Shown here in pieces: positions 1-5,907 of a stretch of 10,281 nt of DNA (position 1 is its first letter; each line of letters starts with the position of its first letter). This DNA comes from JBDUDR01 sp040002845 (GTDB lineage: Bacteria; Actinomycetota; Actinomycetes; Propionibacteriales; Nocardioidaceae). The position numbers were made by a program, and so were the translations under genes. The notes below the pieces were generated by a model. That model was not told the DNA's origin. It worked only from the letters and a program-made list of their open reading frames with translations, and did no database searches. Location of the stretch: NCBI GenBank assembly GCA_040002845.1, contig JBDUDR010000108.1, positions 1 to 10,281 of the forward strand, written 5' to 3'.

Positions 1-973
1 TGATGCCACCGACCCAGACGTTCGGGTTGTACGTCGGGTAGCTGGCCATCGCGATGATCCGGCCGTTGTTGGGATCGAGGACGACGACCGACCCCGAGTC
101 GGCCTTGAAATCGCGCTGGCTCACCGGATCATAGGTCTTGCGCGCCGTCAAGATCGTCTCCCGCAACTGCTGCTCGGCAACGGCCTGGACTCGTGCATCG
201 ATGCTGGTGACCAGGGTGTCGCCGGGACGCGGTCGGCGGTTCGAGACGTCACCGAGGACCCGTCCCATCGAGTCCACGGCCACCTGCGTCTCACCAGGCA
301 CGCCTCGCAGATAGGTGTCGTACTGCCGCTCCAGGCCGGAGCGACCGACCAGCGAAATAGGGTTGAGCGTCCTGTCGTGATCGGCCTGGGCATGCTTGAG
401 CTCTTGCGCGGTGATGGGTGACAGATAGCCGAGCAGATGGGCGGCGTTGACGCCATAGGGAACGGGGTAGGCGCGCACCTTTCGCGCCTGCGCAAGCACC
501 CCGGGAAAGTCCTCTGTCTGCTCCTGGATGGCAAGTGCGACGGTCTGCGGGACGTCGTCGGCAACCGTCACCGGCTGGTAGGGCGATCCGTTCCAGCAGG
601 TGCCTGAACGCGCGCCCGGCTCACTGCACAGCTTGGTGCGGGCCTCCACCTCCGCGGCGGACTGCCCGGTTATCGCAGCGACCCGTTCCAGCAGCGCCTC
701 GGCTTGCTGGTCGCTCAGCTTCGCTAGCACACTTCGGTCGACCGTGACGACCCAGGAGGCACGGTTCGCGACCAACGGCCGGCCCATGTCGTCGACGATC
801 AGCCCGCGAGCCGGCGACTGGATGATGTCGCGCACCGAGTTGTCGGTGGCGGCCGCCTGGTATCGCGCGCCGTTGGCCACCTGGACGTACCAGAGGCGTA
901 CTAACAAGGTGGCGAACAACGAGATCACCAAAACCTTGACGACAACCAGGCGGATCCGCGAGCGATCGCTCAT
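1..973 (-). CDS. mrdA: Penicillin-binding protein 2 (peptidoglycan D,D-transpeptidase), N-terminal part, cut by the window edge
   Basis: This is the class B penicillin-binding protein that cross-links lateral-wall peptidoglycan together with RodA and MreBCD. The ATG at 973 starts 324 visible residues with no stop before the window edge. A short cytoplasmic start (MSDRSRIR) is followed by one membrane anchor at about residues 9-27. Next comes the PBP dimerisation/pedestal region with the family signature SPARGLIVDDMGRPLVAN (residues 53-70), then LLGYLSPIT (180-188) and GRSGLERQYDTYLRG (210-224). The visible part ends at the entry to the transpeptidase domain (GSVVVLDPNNGRIIAMASYP). The catalytic SxxK, SxN and KTG motifs must lie outside the window, so catalytic competence cannot be judged. 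Two cysteines (116, 126) in the extracytoplasmic head could form a disulfide. The ATG overlaps the mreD stop (ATGA), so the two genes are probably translationally coupled. rodA would be expected next, outside the window. Confidence 0.96.
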   Translation of the reverse strand, partial: MSDRSRIRLVVVKVLVISLFATLLVRLWYVQVANGARYQAAATDNSVRDIIQSPARGLIVDDMGRPLVANRASWVVTVDRSVLAKLSDQQAEALLERVAAITGQSAAEVEARTKLCSEPGARSGTCWNGSPYQPVTVADDVPQTVALAIQEQTEDFPGVLAQARKVRAYPVPYGVNAAHLLGYLSPITAQELKHAQADHDRTLNPISLVGRSGLERQYDTYLRGVPGETQVAVDSMGRVLGDVSNRRPRPGDTLVTSIDARVQAVAEQQLRETILTARKTYDPVSQRDFKADSGSVVVLDPNNGRIIAMASYPTYNPNVWVGGI

Positions 974-1482
974 CGCCAGTCCGTCACGGGTTGGAGACCG
1001 TCGAGAACGGCGATCACCAGCGGGATGACCAGCGGGGTGAGGAGCACGTCGTACAGAACAGCCACGGGGATGACCTGCAGGGCGTTGCCCACCTCCACCC
1101 GCTGGTCGCCTATCAGCAGCCCGCTCAGCGCGAAGATGCTGGTGGCAACGAAGGCTCCCGCCGCGACCACCACGACGGCCGCCAGCGCCGAAGACCTGGC
1201 ATCGCGGCGAACCATCCCGGCCAGGTAGCCGCTCACCGCGAACGAGAGGGCCCACCGCCCAGCGCTGTGGTCAGCTGGTGGTGCGATGTCGACGAGCAGA
1301 CCGGCGACGAACCCGAGAACGGTGGCGTACTCAGGTCCGCGCACCAAGGCCGCGGCGATGACCACGAGCAGCGCAAGGTCGGGAGCCACGCCGTCGATCT
1401 CCAGCGACGAGAACAGCGAGACTTGAAACACGATGGCAAGGAGCACCAGCAACCCGACGACAGGCGTGCGCATCCAGGTCAT
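970..1482 (-). CDS. mreD: Rod shape-determining membrane protein MreD
   Basis: MreD is a small polytopic membrane protein that links MreC to the RodA/PBP2 elongation machinery. This 170-residue protein has the usual MreD size and about five hydrophobic segments: residues roughly 8-26, 34-48, 52-70 (containing GFVAGLLVDIAPP, the recognisable MreD glycine/aspartate region), 98-122, and 133-160. Its hydrophobicity, its length and its place directly between mreC and mrdA identify it; sequence similarity within the family is generally low. The ATG at 1482 overlaps the mreC stop as ATGA, and its own stop overlaps the mrdA start in the same way. A second ATG at 1473 (fourth codon, MRTPVV) is possible, but the overlap favours the first. 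Confidence 0.95.
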   Translation of the reverse strand: MTWMRTPVVGLLVLLAIVFQVSLFSSLEIDGVAPDLALLVVIAAALVRGPEYATVLGFVAGLLVDIAPPADHSAGRWALSFAVSGYLAGMVRRDARSSALAAVVVVAAGAFVATSIFALSGLLIGDQRVEVGNALQVIPVAVLYDVLLTPLVIPLVIAVLDGLQPVTDWR

Positions 1483-2402
1483 CCGGCACTCACCGGCCCG
1501 GCTGATGGGTGTGCGGTCGGTCCGCCGGCCTGGTTGCCGAGCTGGGTTCTGGCAGCCCGCGGATCGGTGCCGACCACCACCCCGACGATGTCGAGTGACG
1601 AGAAGTCGACATATGGCTGAACGGTCGCAGTGGCGGACAGCTCGCGCGGGCTGCGACGCACAGACAGCACCCGCCCGATCGGCACGGCCGGGACGTAGGG
1701 GGCGTCGTTCCGCGACCCCCAGCTGACGACCGTGTCGCCGATTTGTGGAAGCGCATCCTTGTCGACCAGGCTCAGCGAGAGGGTGCCGTCCGCGCTCAGG
1801 TTCCCCTCCCCGTCGAGGAAGCCGAGCTCCATGCTCGATGCCAGGCGTCCACCGACAACCGAATCGGCGTCGACGATCAGCAGCACTGTCGAGGTGAACG
1901 CGTCGGCGCTCACAACCCTGCCTACCAGGCCATCGTCGTTGAGCACCGTCATGTCTGCAGCGACGCCGTCCCGCGTGCCGGCGTCGATGGTCACCGTCTG
2001 CCCGAAGGACTGAGCAGGGCCCAGTGCGATCACCTGCGCCGGCACGATCTGAAAGTGGTGCAGGCTACCGACGTCGAAGAGCCCGTCGACCTGATCGGCA
2101 CGGTTCCGAACGAGATCGCTCGTCTCCAGCTGCGCCTGCAGGCGGGCATTGTCGGACTCGAGTTGCTCGTTGTGTTCCTGGAGCTCGCTGACCGCACTGA
2201 GGTGACCAGGAAGGTCCGTGATCGGGCGTACTGCTGACGAAACCACCGATTCGGCCGGCCCGAACACGTCGGCGGCGCCGGTGCGCAGCGGAGCAACGGG
2301 TGACCCGTCGCCGCTGGCGCCGTCCAGCGTGATCAGGGTGACCGAGGCCAGGATCAGCAGGGCGAGTACGGTGCGTGATCGCCCCGTGTCACGAGCCGTC
2401 AT
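1479..2402 (-). CDS. mreC: Rod shape-determining protein MreC
   Basis: MreC is the bitopic membrane protein that joins the MreB filament to periplasm-side wall synthesis enzymes and activates PBP2. The 307-residue product has a short basic N-terminus and one membrane helix (about residues 11-27). A predicted coiled coil follows at about 68-95, rich in L, E and Q (ELQEHNEQLESDNARLQAQL), then the two beta-barrel lobes typical of MreC. The latter include VIALGPAQSFGQTVTIDAG and GDTVVSWGS, with a family-like ending IGRVLSV...VQPYVDFSSLDIVGVVV. The tail of about 25 residues is rich in Ala, Gly and Pro and probably unstructured. The gene begins 3 nt after the mreB stop and ends in an ATGA overlap with mreD, so it belongs to the mre operon. 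Confidence 0.96.
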   Translation of the reverse strand: MTARDTGRSRTVLALLILASVTLITLDGASGDGSPVAPLRTGAADVFGPAESVVSSAVRPITDLPGHLSAVSELQEHNEQLESDNARLQAQLETSDLVRNRADQVDGLFDVGSLHHFQIVPAQVIALGPAQSFGQTVTIDAGTRDGVAADMTVLNDDGLVGRVVSADAFTSTVLLIVDADSVVGGRLASSMELGFLDGEGNLSADGTLSLSLVDKDALPQIGDTVVSWGSRNDAPYVPAVPIGRVLSVRRSPRELSATATVQPYVDFSSLDIVGVVVGTDPRAARTQLGNQAGGPTAHPSAGPVSAG

Positions 2403-2405
2403 CGG

Positions 2406-3434
2406 TCATCGTCGTCTCGGTTCGGAGACCAGGACCTGACGCAGCGCCTCGAACTCCTCGACACACTTGCCGGCGCCCATAGCCACCGAGTCGAGTGGAT
2501 CTTGGGCGATATGGATCGGCATGCCGGTCTCGTGCCTGAGCCGTTCGTCGAGGCCCCGCAGCAAAGCGCCGCCTCCGGTGAGCACGACCCCACGATCCAT
2601 GATGTCGCCGGCCAGCTCCGGTGGAGTCTTGTCCAGCGTGGTGCGTACTGCGTCGAGGATCGCATGCAGCGGCTCCTCTAGCGCCTGGCGCACCTCCGCC
2701 GAGGAGGTGAGCACCGTCTTGGGCAGGCCGGAGATCAGGTCACGGCCGCGGATCTCGGCCTCCGGCTCTTGCGGGAGCGGGAACGCGGAGCCAAGCGTCA
2801 CCTTGATCTCCTCGGCGGTGCGCTCGCCGAGCATCAGGGAGTATTCCTTCTTCATCCAGGCGATGATCGCCTGGTCGAGCTCGTCGCCGGCGACCCGGAT
2901 CGACTGGCTGGTGACGATGCCGCCGAGGCTGATGACGGCGACTTCGGTGGTGCCGCCGCCGATGTCGACGACCATGTTGCCGGTTGCCTCGTGGACCGGC
3001 AGCCCGGAGCCGATGGCGGCGGCCATCGGTTCCTCGATGATGTAGACGGCGCGAGCGCCCGCTTGGTAGCCGGCTTCTTTGACAGCCCGTTGCTCGACGG
3101 CCGTGATGCCGCTCGGGACACAGATCACCAGTCGCGGCTTGGCGAAGTAGCGGCGTCGATGCACCTGCTGGATGAAGAATCGGAGCATCTGCTCGGTTGT
3201 CTCGAAGTCGGCGATGACTCCGTCCTTCAGCGGCCTGATGGCGACGATGTTGTCCGGAGTGCGGCCGATCATCTTCTTCGCCTCGGCGCCGACCGCGAGG
3301 ATCTCACGAGTCTGGGCGTTCAGGGCCACGACCGAGGGCTCGTTGAGCAGGACACCGCGGCCCCGGACGTACACCAGGGTGTTCGCGGTGCCCAGGTCGA
3401 CGGCCATGTCGCGGCCGATGAAGCTGTTCGCCAT
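2406..3434 (-). CDS. mreB: Rod shape-determining protein MreB (bacterial actin homologue)
   Basis: MreB is an ATP-dependent, membrane-associated actin-like filament that positions the lateral-wall synthesis complex. The 342 residues carry the actin-fold nucleotide motifs in order: phosphate-1 loop DLGTANT (13-19), connect/phosphate-2 region VDIGGGTTEVAVIS (156-169), and adenosine motif VVLTGGGALLRGL (283-295). EEPMAAAIGSG (134-144) is also characteristic. The length matches the family. I chose the ATG at 3434 (MANSFIGRDM), the conserved actinobacterial MreB start. An upstream in-frame GTG at 3461 would add nine residues, but these would cover the Shine-Dalgarno sequence AAGGGGA. This is the first gene of the mreBCD-mrdA run. 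It is separated from ndk by 162 bp that hold a repeat element and a possible promoter. Confidence 0.98.
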   Translation of the reverse strand: MANSFIGRDMAVDLGTANTLVYVRGRGVLLNEPSVVALNAQTREILAVGAEAKKMIGRTPDNIVAIRPLKDGVIADFETTEQMLRFFIQQVHRRRYFAKPRLVICVPSGITAVEQRAVKEAGYQAGARAVYIIEEPMAAAIGSGLPVHEATGNMVVDIGGGTTEVAVISLGGIVTSQSIRVAGDELDQAIIAWMKKEYSLMLGERTAEEIKVTLGSAFPLPQEPEAEIRGRDLISGLPKTVLTSSAEVRQALEEPLHAILDAVRTTLDKTPPELAGDIMDRGVVLTGGGALLRGLDERLRHETGMPIHIAQDPLDSVAMGAGKCVEEFEALRQVLVSEPRRR

Positions 3435-3445
3435 CTCGACGCTCG

Positions 3446-3452
3446 TCCCCTT
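3446..3452 (-). promoter_or_regulatory. Ribosome binding site of mreB
   Basis: Read on the minus strand, AAGGGGA lies 11 nt before the ATG at 3434. The spacing is a little long, but the match to the anti-Shine-Dalgarno sequence is good. It decides the MreB start: the alternative GTG at 3461 would place this site inside the coding region. Confidence 0.6.
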
Positions 3453-3474
3453 GTCGCACACTCACTGCAACACG

Positions 3475-3480
3475 AGGTTA
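3475..3480 (-). promoter_or_regulatory. Possible -10 element of the mreB operon promoter
   Basis: TAACCT on the minus strand fits the actinobacterial -10 pattern TANNNT. It would give a transcript start near 3468 and a leader of about 34 nt containing the AAGGGGA ribosome binding site. No convincing -35 is visible. This is a tentative call, based on the hexamer and on the need for a promoter between the repeat element and mreB. Confidence 0.3.
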
Positions 3481-3529
3481 GGTGTGGACCGGGGCTGGGC
3501 CCGGCAGACACGCTGACCACCGCTCCCTT

Positions 3530-3594
3530 CCGCCGAGACGCCAGTTGTTCGGCGGTTTCGTCGGCGTGTCGCGGAAGTTCTGGCGTCTCGGCGG
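3530..3594. repeat. 65-bp palindromic intergenic repeat, complete copy with 15-bp terminal inverted repeats
   Basis: The ends are perfect inverted repeats: CCGCCGAGACGCCAG at 3530-3544 and its reverse complement at 3580-3594. A further T/A pair at 3529/3595 makes 16 complementary positions. An alternative shorter stem is also possible: CCGCCGA (3530-3536) can pair with TCGGCGG (3549-3555). The first 45 bp (3530-3574) recur in inverted orientation at 4068-4112 with one mismatch. The element begins 2 bp beyond the ndk stop codon. It resembles REP/MITE-type non-coding repeats and could also act as a 3' hairpin on the ndk transcript. It has no U-tract, so a classical intrinsic terminator is not clearly supported. 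No target-site duplication is obvious. Confidence 0.8.
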
Positions 3595-3596
3595 AG

Positions 3597-4007
3597 TCAG
3601 GCGAGCGCTGGGAAGAAGATGGCGATCTCGCGCTGAGCGGACTCGAGCGAGTCTGATCCGTGCACCATGTTCTCGGTGTTGGACAAAGACAGGTCACCGC
3701 GGATCGTTCCCGGTGCGGCCTTTCGACCATCGGTAGCGCCGTTGATCAGCCGCACGATGGCGACCGCCTCATCGCCTTCCAGAACCAGGGCCACCGACGG
3801 TCCGCTGGTGATGAAGTCGCGCAGCAGAGGGTAGAAGCCACGTTCGAGGTGCTCCACATAATGCCGGTCTGCGGTGGCCCCGTCGATAACCCGCTGATCC
3901 ATCTCGACGATGGTGAGTCCCTTGGCTTCGTACCGCCGTAGCACCTCACCCACGAGCCCCCGTCGTACCGTGTCGGGCTTCAGCAGAATAAGGGTGCGCT
4001 CAGTCAT
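3597..4007 (-). CDS. ndk: Nucleoside diphosphate kinase
   Basis: This enzyme transfers the gamma-phosphate from ATP to nucleoside diphosphates through a phosphohistidine, balancing (d)NTP pools in the cytoplasm. The 136-residue length is normal. The N-terminal signature MTERTLILLKPDTVRRGLVGEV, the segment APGTIRGDLSLS, and the active-site motif NMVHGSDS containing the catalytic histidine are all present. The ATG at 4007 is the conserved start. The frame stays open 30 codons further upstream, but that stretch runs through the promoter and into the repeat element and shows no family similarity. A -10 hexamer TAGGCT ends 7 nt before the ATG, which predicts a leaderless transcript. ndk stands alone: 115 bp separate it from the DUF4233 gene and 162 bp from mreB, and each gap holds a copy of the same repeat. 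The position between DUF4233 and mreB is the usual actinobacterial context. Confidence 0.98.
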   Translation of the reverse strand: MTERTLILLKPDTVRRGLVGEVLRRYEAKGLTIVEMDQRVIDGATADRHYVEHLERGFYPLLRDFITSGPSVALVLEGDEAVAIVRLINGATDGRKAAPGTIRGDLSLSNTENMVHGSDSLESAQREIAIFFPALA

Positions 4008-4014
4008 GGTCCGG

Positions 4015-4020
4015 AGCCTA
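4015..4020 (-). promoter_or_regulatory. -10 element of ndk, leaderless arrangement
   Basis: TAGGCT on the minus strand matches TANNNT and ends exactly 7 nt before the A of the ndk ATG (4007). That would put the transcription start at or next to the start codon. No Shine-Dalgarno sequence lies between them. No clear -35 is seen, which is common for such promoters in Actinobacteria. Confidence 0.5.
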
Positions 4021-4067
4021 GTGGCCGGACGATCGGTGCAGGGCGGCGTCGCGAGAAGCCGGGAATG

Positions 4068-4112
4068 CCGCGACACGCCGACGAAAGCGCCGAACAACTG
4101 GCGTCTCGGCGG
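4068..4112. repeat. Second, inverted copy of the intergenic repeat (45 conserved bp, one end decayed)
   Basis: This stretch is the reverse complement of 3530-3574, with 44 of 45 positions identical (mismatch at 4087, G here and C in the other copy after inversion). The outer end CTGGCGTCTCGGCGG (4098-4112) is intact. The other arm, expected at about 4050-4064, is present only as a degenerate match (CGCGAGAAGCCGGG), so the long hairpin is weakened. It lies between the DUF4233 stop and the ndk promoter. Together the two copies frame ndk in opposite orientation. Confidence 0.8.
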
Positions 4113-4122
4113 GAAAGGGGGG

Positions 4123-4455
4123 CTAGGAGGCGGAGGCGCGGGCAGCTTTTTCGCGGTCGATGCGCTGGCCGAGTACGACGGCGGTCGCCCACAGTGCCGC
4201 GAAGACGACGCCGAGCAGGAACATCGCCGGGATCACGAACCCGAGCCCTATCGAGGCCACCTGCAAGAGGTGCCCCGCCCACACGGCCCATCGAAACCTC
4301 AGCAGGCCGGCGACCACGATCGCCGCGGCCATCAGCCCTAGCCCGACCGCCAGCCCGATCCCCGTCGAGACATCGGTCAGCGTCAAGAGCACCGGAGTGG
4401 TGAGACCCAGCACGATGGCTTGCAGCGCGAGCACGCTCGAACACATCACCCGCAT
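4123..4455 (-). CDS. Small four-helix membrane protein, DUF4233 family
   Basis: This is a conserved actinobacterial membrane protein of unknown function, normally found directly downstream of folC and upstream of ndk, as here. The 110 residues from ATG 4455 (MRVMCSSVLALQ) form four hydrophobic segments at about residues 5-23, 29-50, 53-70 and 72-93, ending in a charged tail (GQRIDREKAARASAS). The start lies 4 nt after the folC stop; an AAGGGAT Shine-Dalgarno-like sequence sits in the last folC codons about 10 nt before it. A second ATG at 4446 (MCSSV) is also possible. The frame is open further upstream to 4491, but that part overlaps folC and is hydrophilic and arginine-rich, so I rejected it. 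Co-transcription with folC is likely. No function can be inferred from sequence. The family call rests on size, topology and context. Confidence 0.85.
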   Translation of the reverse strand: MRVMCSSVLALQAIVLGLTTPVLLTLTDVSTGIGLAVGLGLMAAAIVVAGLLRFRWAVWAGHLLQVASIGLGFVIPAMFLLGVVFAALWATAVVLGQRIDREKAARASAS

Positions 4456-4459
4456 GCGA

Positions 4460-5818
4460 TCAGGATCCCTTGACCAGCGTGCGCGCCTCACCCGCGGTGA
4501 TCACCGATCCTGTCACCAACACCGCCCCACTGCCCATGGCGTCAGCCGAGGCGCCGGTTTCCGACAACGCGATGGCCCGGTCTATCGCGTCGTCGAGGCG
4601 GGGTACGACCTCCACCCGGTCTGCTCCGAAGATCCCCGTCGCGATCTCACCCAGCTCGTCAGCCGGCAGAGCCCGGCTCGTGGAGTTCTGTGTGCAGACG
4701 ATTGCTGCCATGATCGGCTCGAACGCCGCAAGGACACCTTCGGCATCCTTGTCACGCATCACCCCCATCACTCCGACCAGCGGCGTGAACGAGAACGACT
4801 CCTGCACGGCGTCGGCGGTGGCCTCAGCACCGTGCGGGTTGTGAGCCGCGTCGATGACGATGGTGGGACTCCGGCGCACGACCTCGAGTCGGCCCGGGGA
4901 GGTCACCTGGCCGAAGGCGTGCCTCACGACGTCGATGTCGACAAGATCGCCTCCACCGCTGAACGCCTCCACAGCGGCTAGCGCGCAGGCCGCGTTGTGC
5001 GCCTGGTGGGCGCCGTACAGCGGCAGGAACACATCGGGGTACTCGCCGAACAGGCCTCGCAGAGACAGCATCTGTCCACCCACACCCGGCACTCGGTCGA
5101 GCAGCCCGAACTCGAGGCCCTCCCTGGCGACCGTCGCCTCGACCTCGACAGCCCTGCGCAACAACACCTCTGCGACGTCGAGGGACTGCTGCCCCAAGAT
5201 CGCGAACGAGCCCGGCTTGATGATGCCGGACTTCTCGACCGCGATGTCTGCGGGTCGATCGCCCAGGTAGCGCCGATGGTCGACGGCGATCGGGGTGACG
5301 ACCGCGACCGATGCGTCCGCGATGTTGGTGGAGTCCCAGACGCCGCCCATGCCGACCTCCAGCACCGCCGCGTCGACGGGTGCATCAGCGAACGCTGCGA
5401 ACGCCATCCCCGTGATGAACTCGAAGAACGACATCGCATGAGCGGCTGTACGGTCGACTATCTCGGCGTACGGCGCCACCTCGTGATAGAGCTCGACGAA
5501 ACGTTCGTCGGACACCGCCACGCCGTCGATGGTGATCCGTTCGGTGATGGACTCCACATGAGGAGACGTGAACCGCCCGGTGCGGAGCCCCAAGCCGCGG
5601 ATGAGGTCGTCCACCATCCTCGCAGTACTGGTCTTGCCGTTCGTGCCGGTGAGGTGAACGACCGGGAAGTTTCGCTGCGGCTGGCCGAGCAGGTCACACA
5701 GCATCGCGATGCGTTCCAGCGTCGGGTCGAGCTTCGTCTCGGGCCAGCGTGTCTGAAGAGCGCGATAGACCTCGTCGAAGGAGGTCACGGTGCCGGTCGG
5801 CGAGGGGGAATCAGCCAT
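4460..5818 (-). CDS. folC: Bifunctional folylpolyglutamate synthase / dihydrofolate synthase
   Basis: FolC adds L-glutamate to dihydropteroate and extends the polyglutamate tail of folates, using ATP. The 452 residues show the Mur-ligase-type order of motifs: P-loop LTGTNGKTST (56-65), folate-binding loop FTSPHVESITERITIDG (83-99), LEVGMGGVWDSTN (153-165), VVTPIAVDH...LG (173-186) and EKSGIIKPG (195-203). LYGAHQAHNAACALAA (267-282) and the C-terminal domain signature VIDAAHNPHGAEA (321-333) follow. The length is typical. I chose ATG 5818 (MADSPSPTG). The frame continues upstream, but that part would run into valS on the other strand and has no similarity to the family. A -10 hexamer 7 nt before this ATG supports the start. 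The gene is divergent from valS, with 89 bp between them, and is followed at 4 nt by the DUF4233 gene. Confidence 0.98.
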   Translation of the reverse strand: MADSPSPTGTVTSFDEVYRALQTRWPETKLDPTLERIAMLCDLLGQPQRNFPVVHLTGTNGKTSTARMVDDLIRGLGLRTGRFTSPHVESITERITIDGVAVSDERFVELYHEVAPYAEIVDRTAAHAMSFFEFITGMAFAAFADAPVDAAVLEVGMGGVWDSTNIADASVAVVTPIAVDHRRYLGDRPADIAVEKSGIIKPGSFAILGQQSLDVAEVLLRRAVEVEATVAREGLEFGLLDRVPGVGGQMLSLRGLFGEYPDVFLPLYGAHQAHNAACALAAVEAFSGGGDLVDIDVVRHAFGQVTSPGRLEVVRRSPTIVIDAAHNPHGAEATADAVQESFSFTPLVGVMGVMRDKDAEGVLAAFEPIMAAIVCTQNSTSRALPADELGEIATGIFGADRVEVVPRLDDAIDRAIALSETGASADAMGSGAVLVTGSVITAGEARTLVKGS

Positions 5819-5825
5819 CGCCGGG

Positions 5826-5831
5826 AGTGTA
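5826..5831 (-). promoter_or_regulatory. -10 element of folC, leaderless arrangement
   Basis: TACACT on the minus strand fits TANNNT and ends exactly 7 nt before the folC ATG at 5818, so transcription would begin at the start codon. There is no Shine-Dalgarno sequence in the 7 nt between. The -35 region is not convincing. Confidence 0.55.
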
Positions 5832-5870
5832 TCCGCGGGGACCCACGTCCCTGAGGCTCGCCCAAACCCG

Positions 5871-5900
5871 TTCGAGTCATCGCGGCGCAGCCCATAAGAT
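5871..5900 (+). promoter_or_regulatory. valS promoter (possible -35 TTCGAG, -10 TAAGAT), leaderless arrangement
   Basis: TAAGAT (5895-5900) fits TANNNT. TTCGAG (5871-5876) lies 18 bp upstream and could serve as a weak -35. The -10 ends exactly 7 nt before ATG 5908, predicting a leaderless valS mRNA. The other in-frame ATG, at 5899, overlaps the hexamer and would then not be transcribed. Confidence 0.5.
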
Positions 5901-5907
5901 GACCGCC

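Noticed and set aside
148..564. Minus-strand frame of 138 codons within mrdA.
   Set aside because: The same strand carries the real PBP2 frame with clear family motifs through this region; this one is rich in Arg, Ser and Pro and out of frame.
3435..3461. Nine-residue extension of MreB from a GTG at 3461.
   Set aside because: It would place the AAGGGGA ribosome binding site inside the coding region. MANSFIGRDM is the usual MreB start.
2769..3656. Plus-strand frame of 295 codons opposite mreB.
   Set aside because: It is the mirror of mreB rich in Asp, Gly and Val. It is open because of GC skew in codon position, not because it is a gene.
5838..5851. GGGAC-CCAC-GTCCC inverted repeat between the folC and valS promoters as an operator.
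   Set aside because: Five-bp arms in GC-rich sequence are weak evidence, and no regulator or second copy is known from the window.
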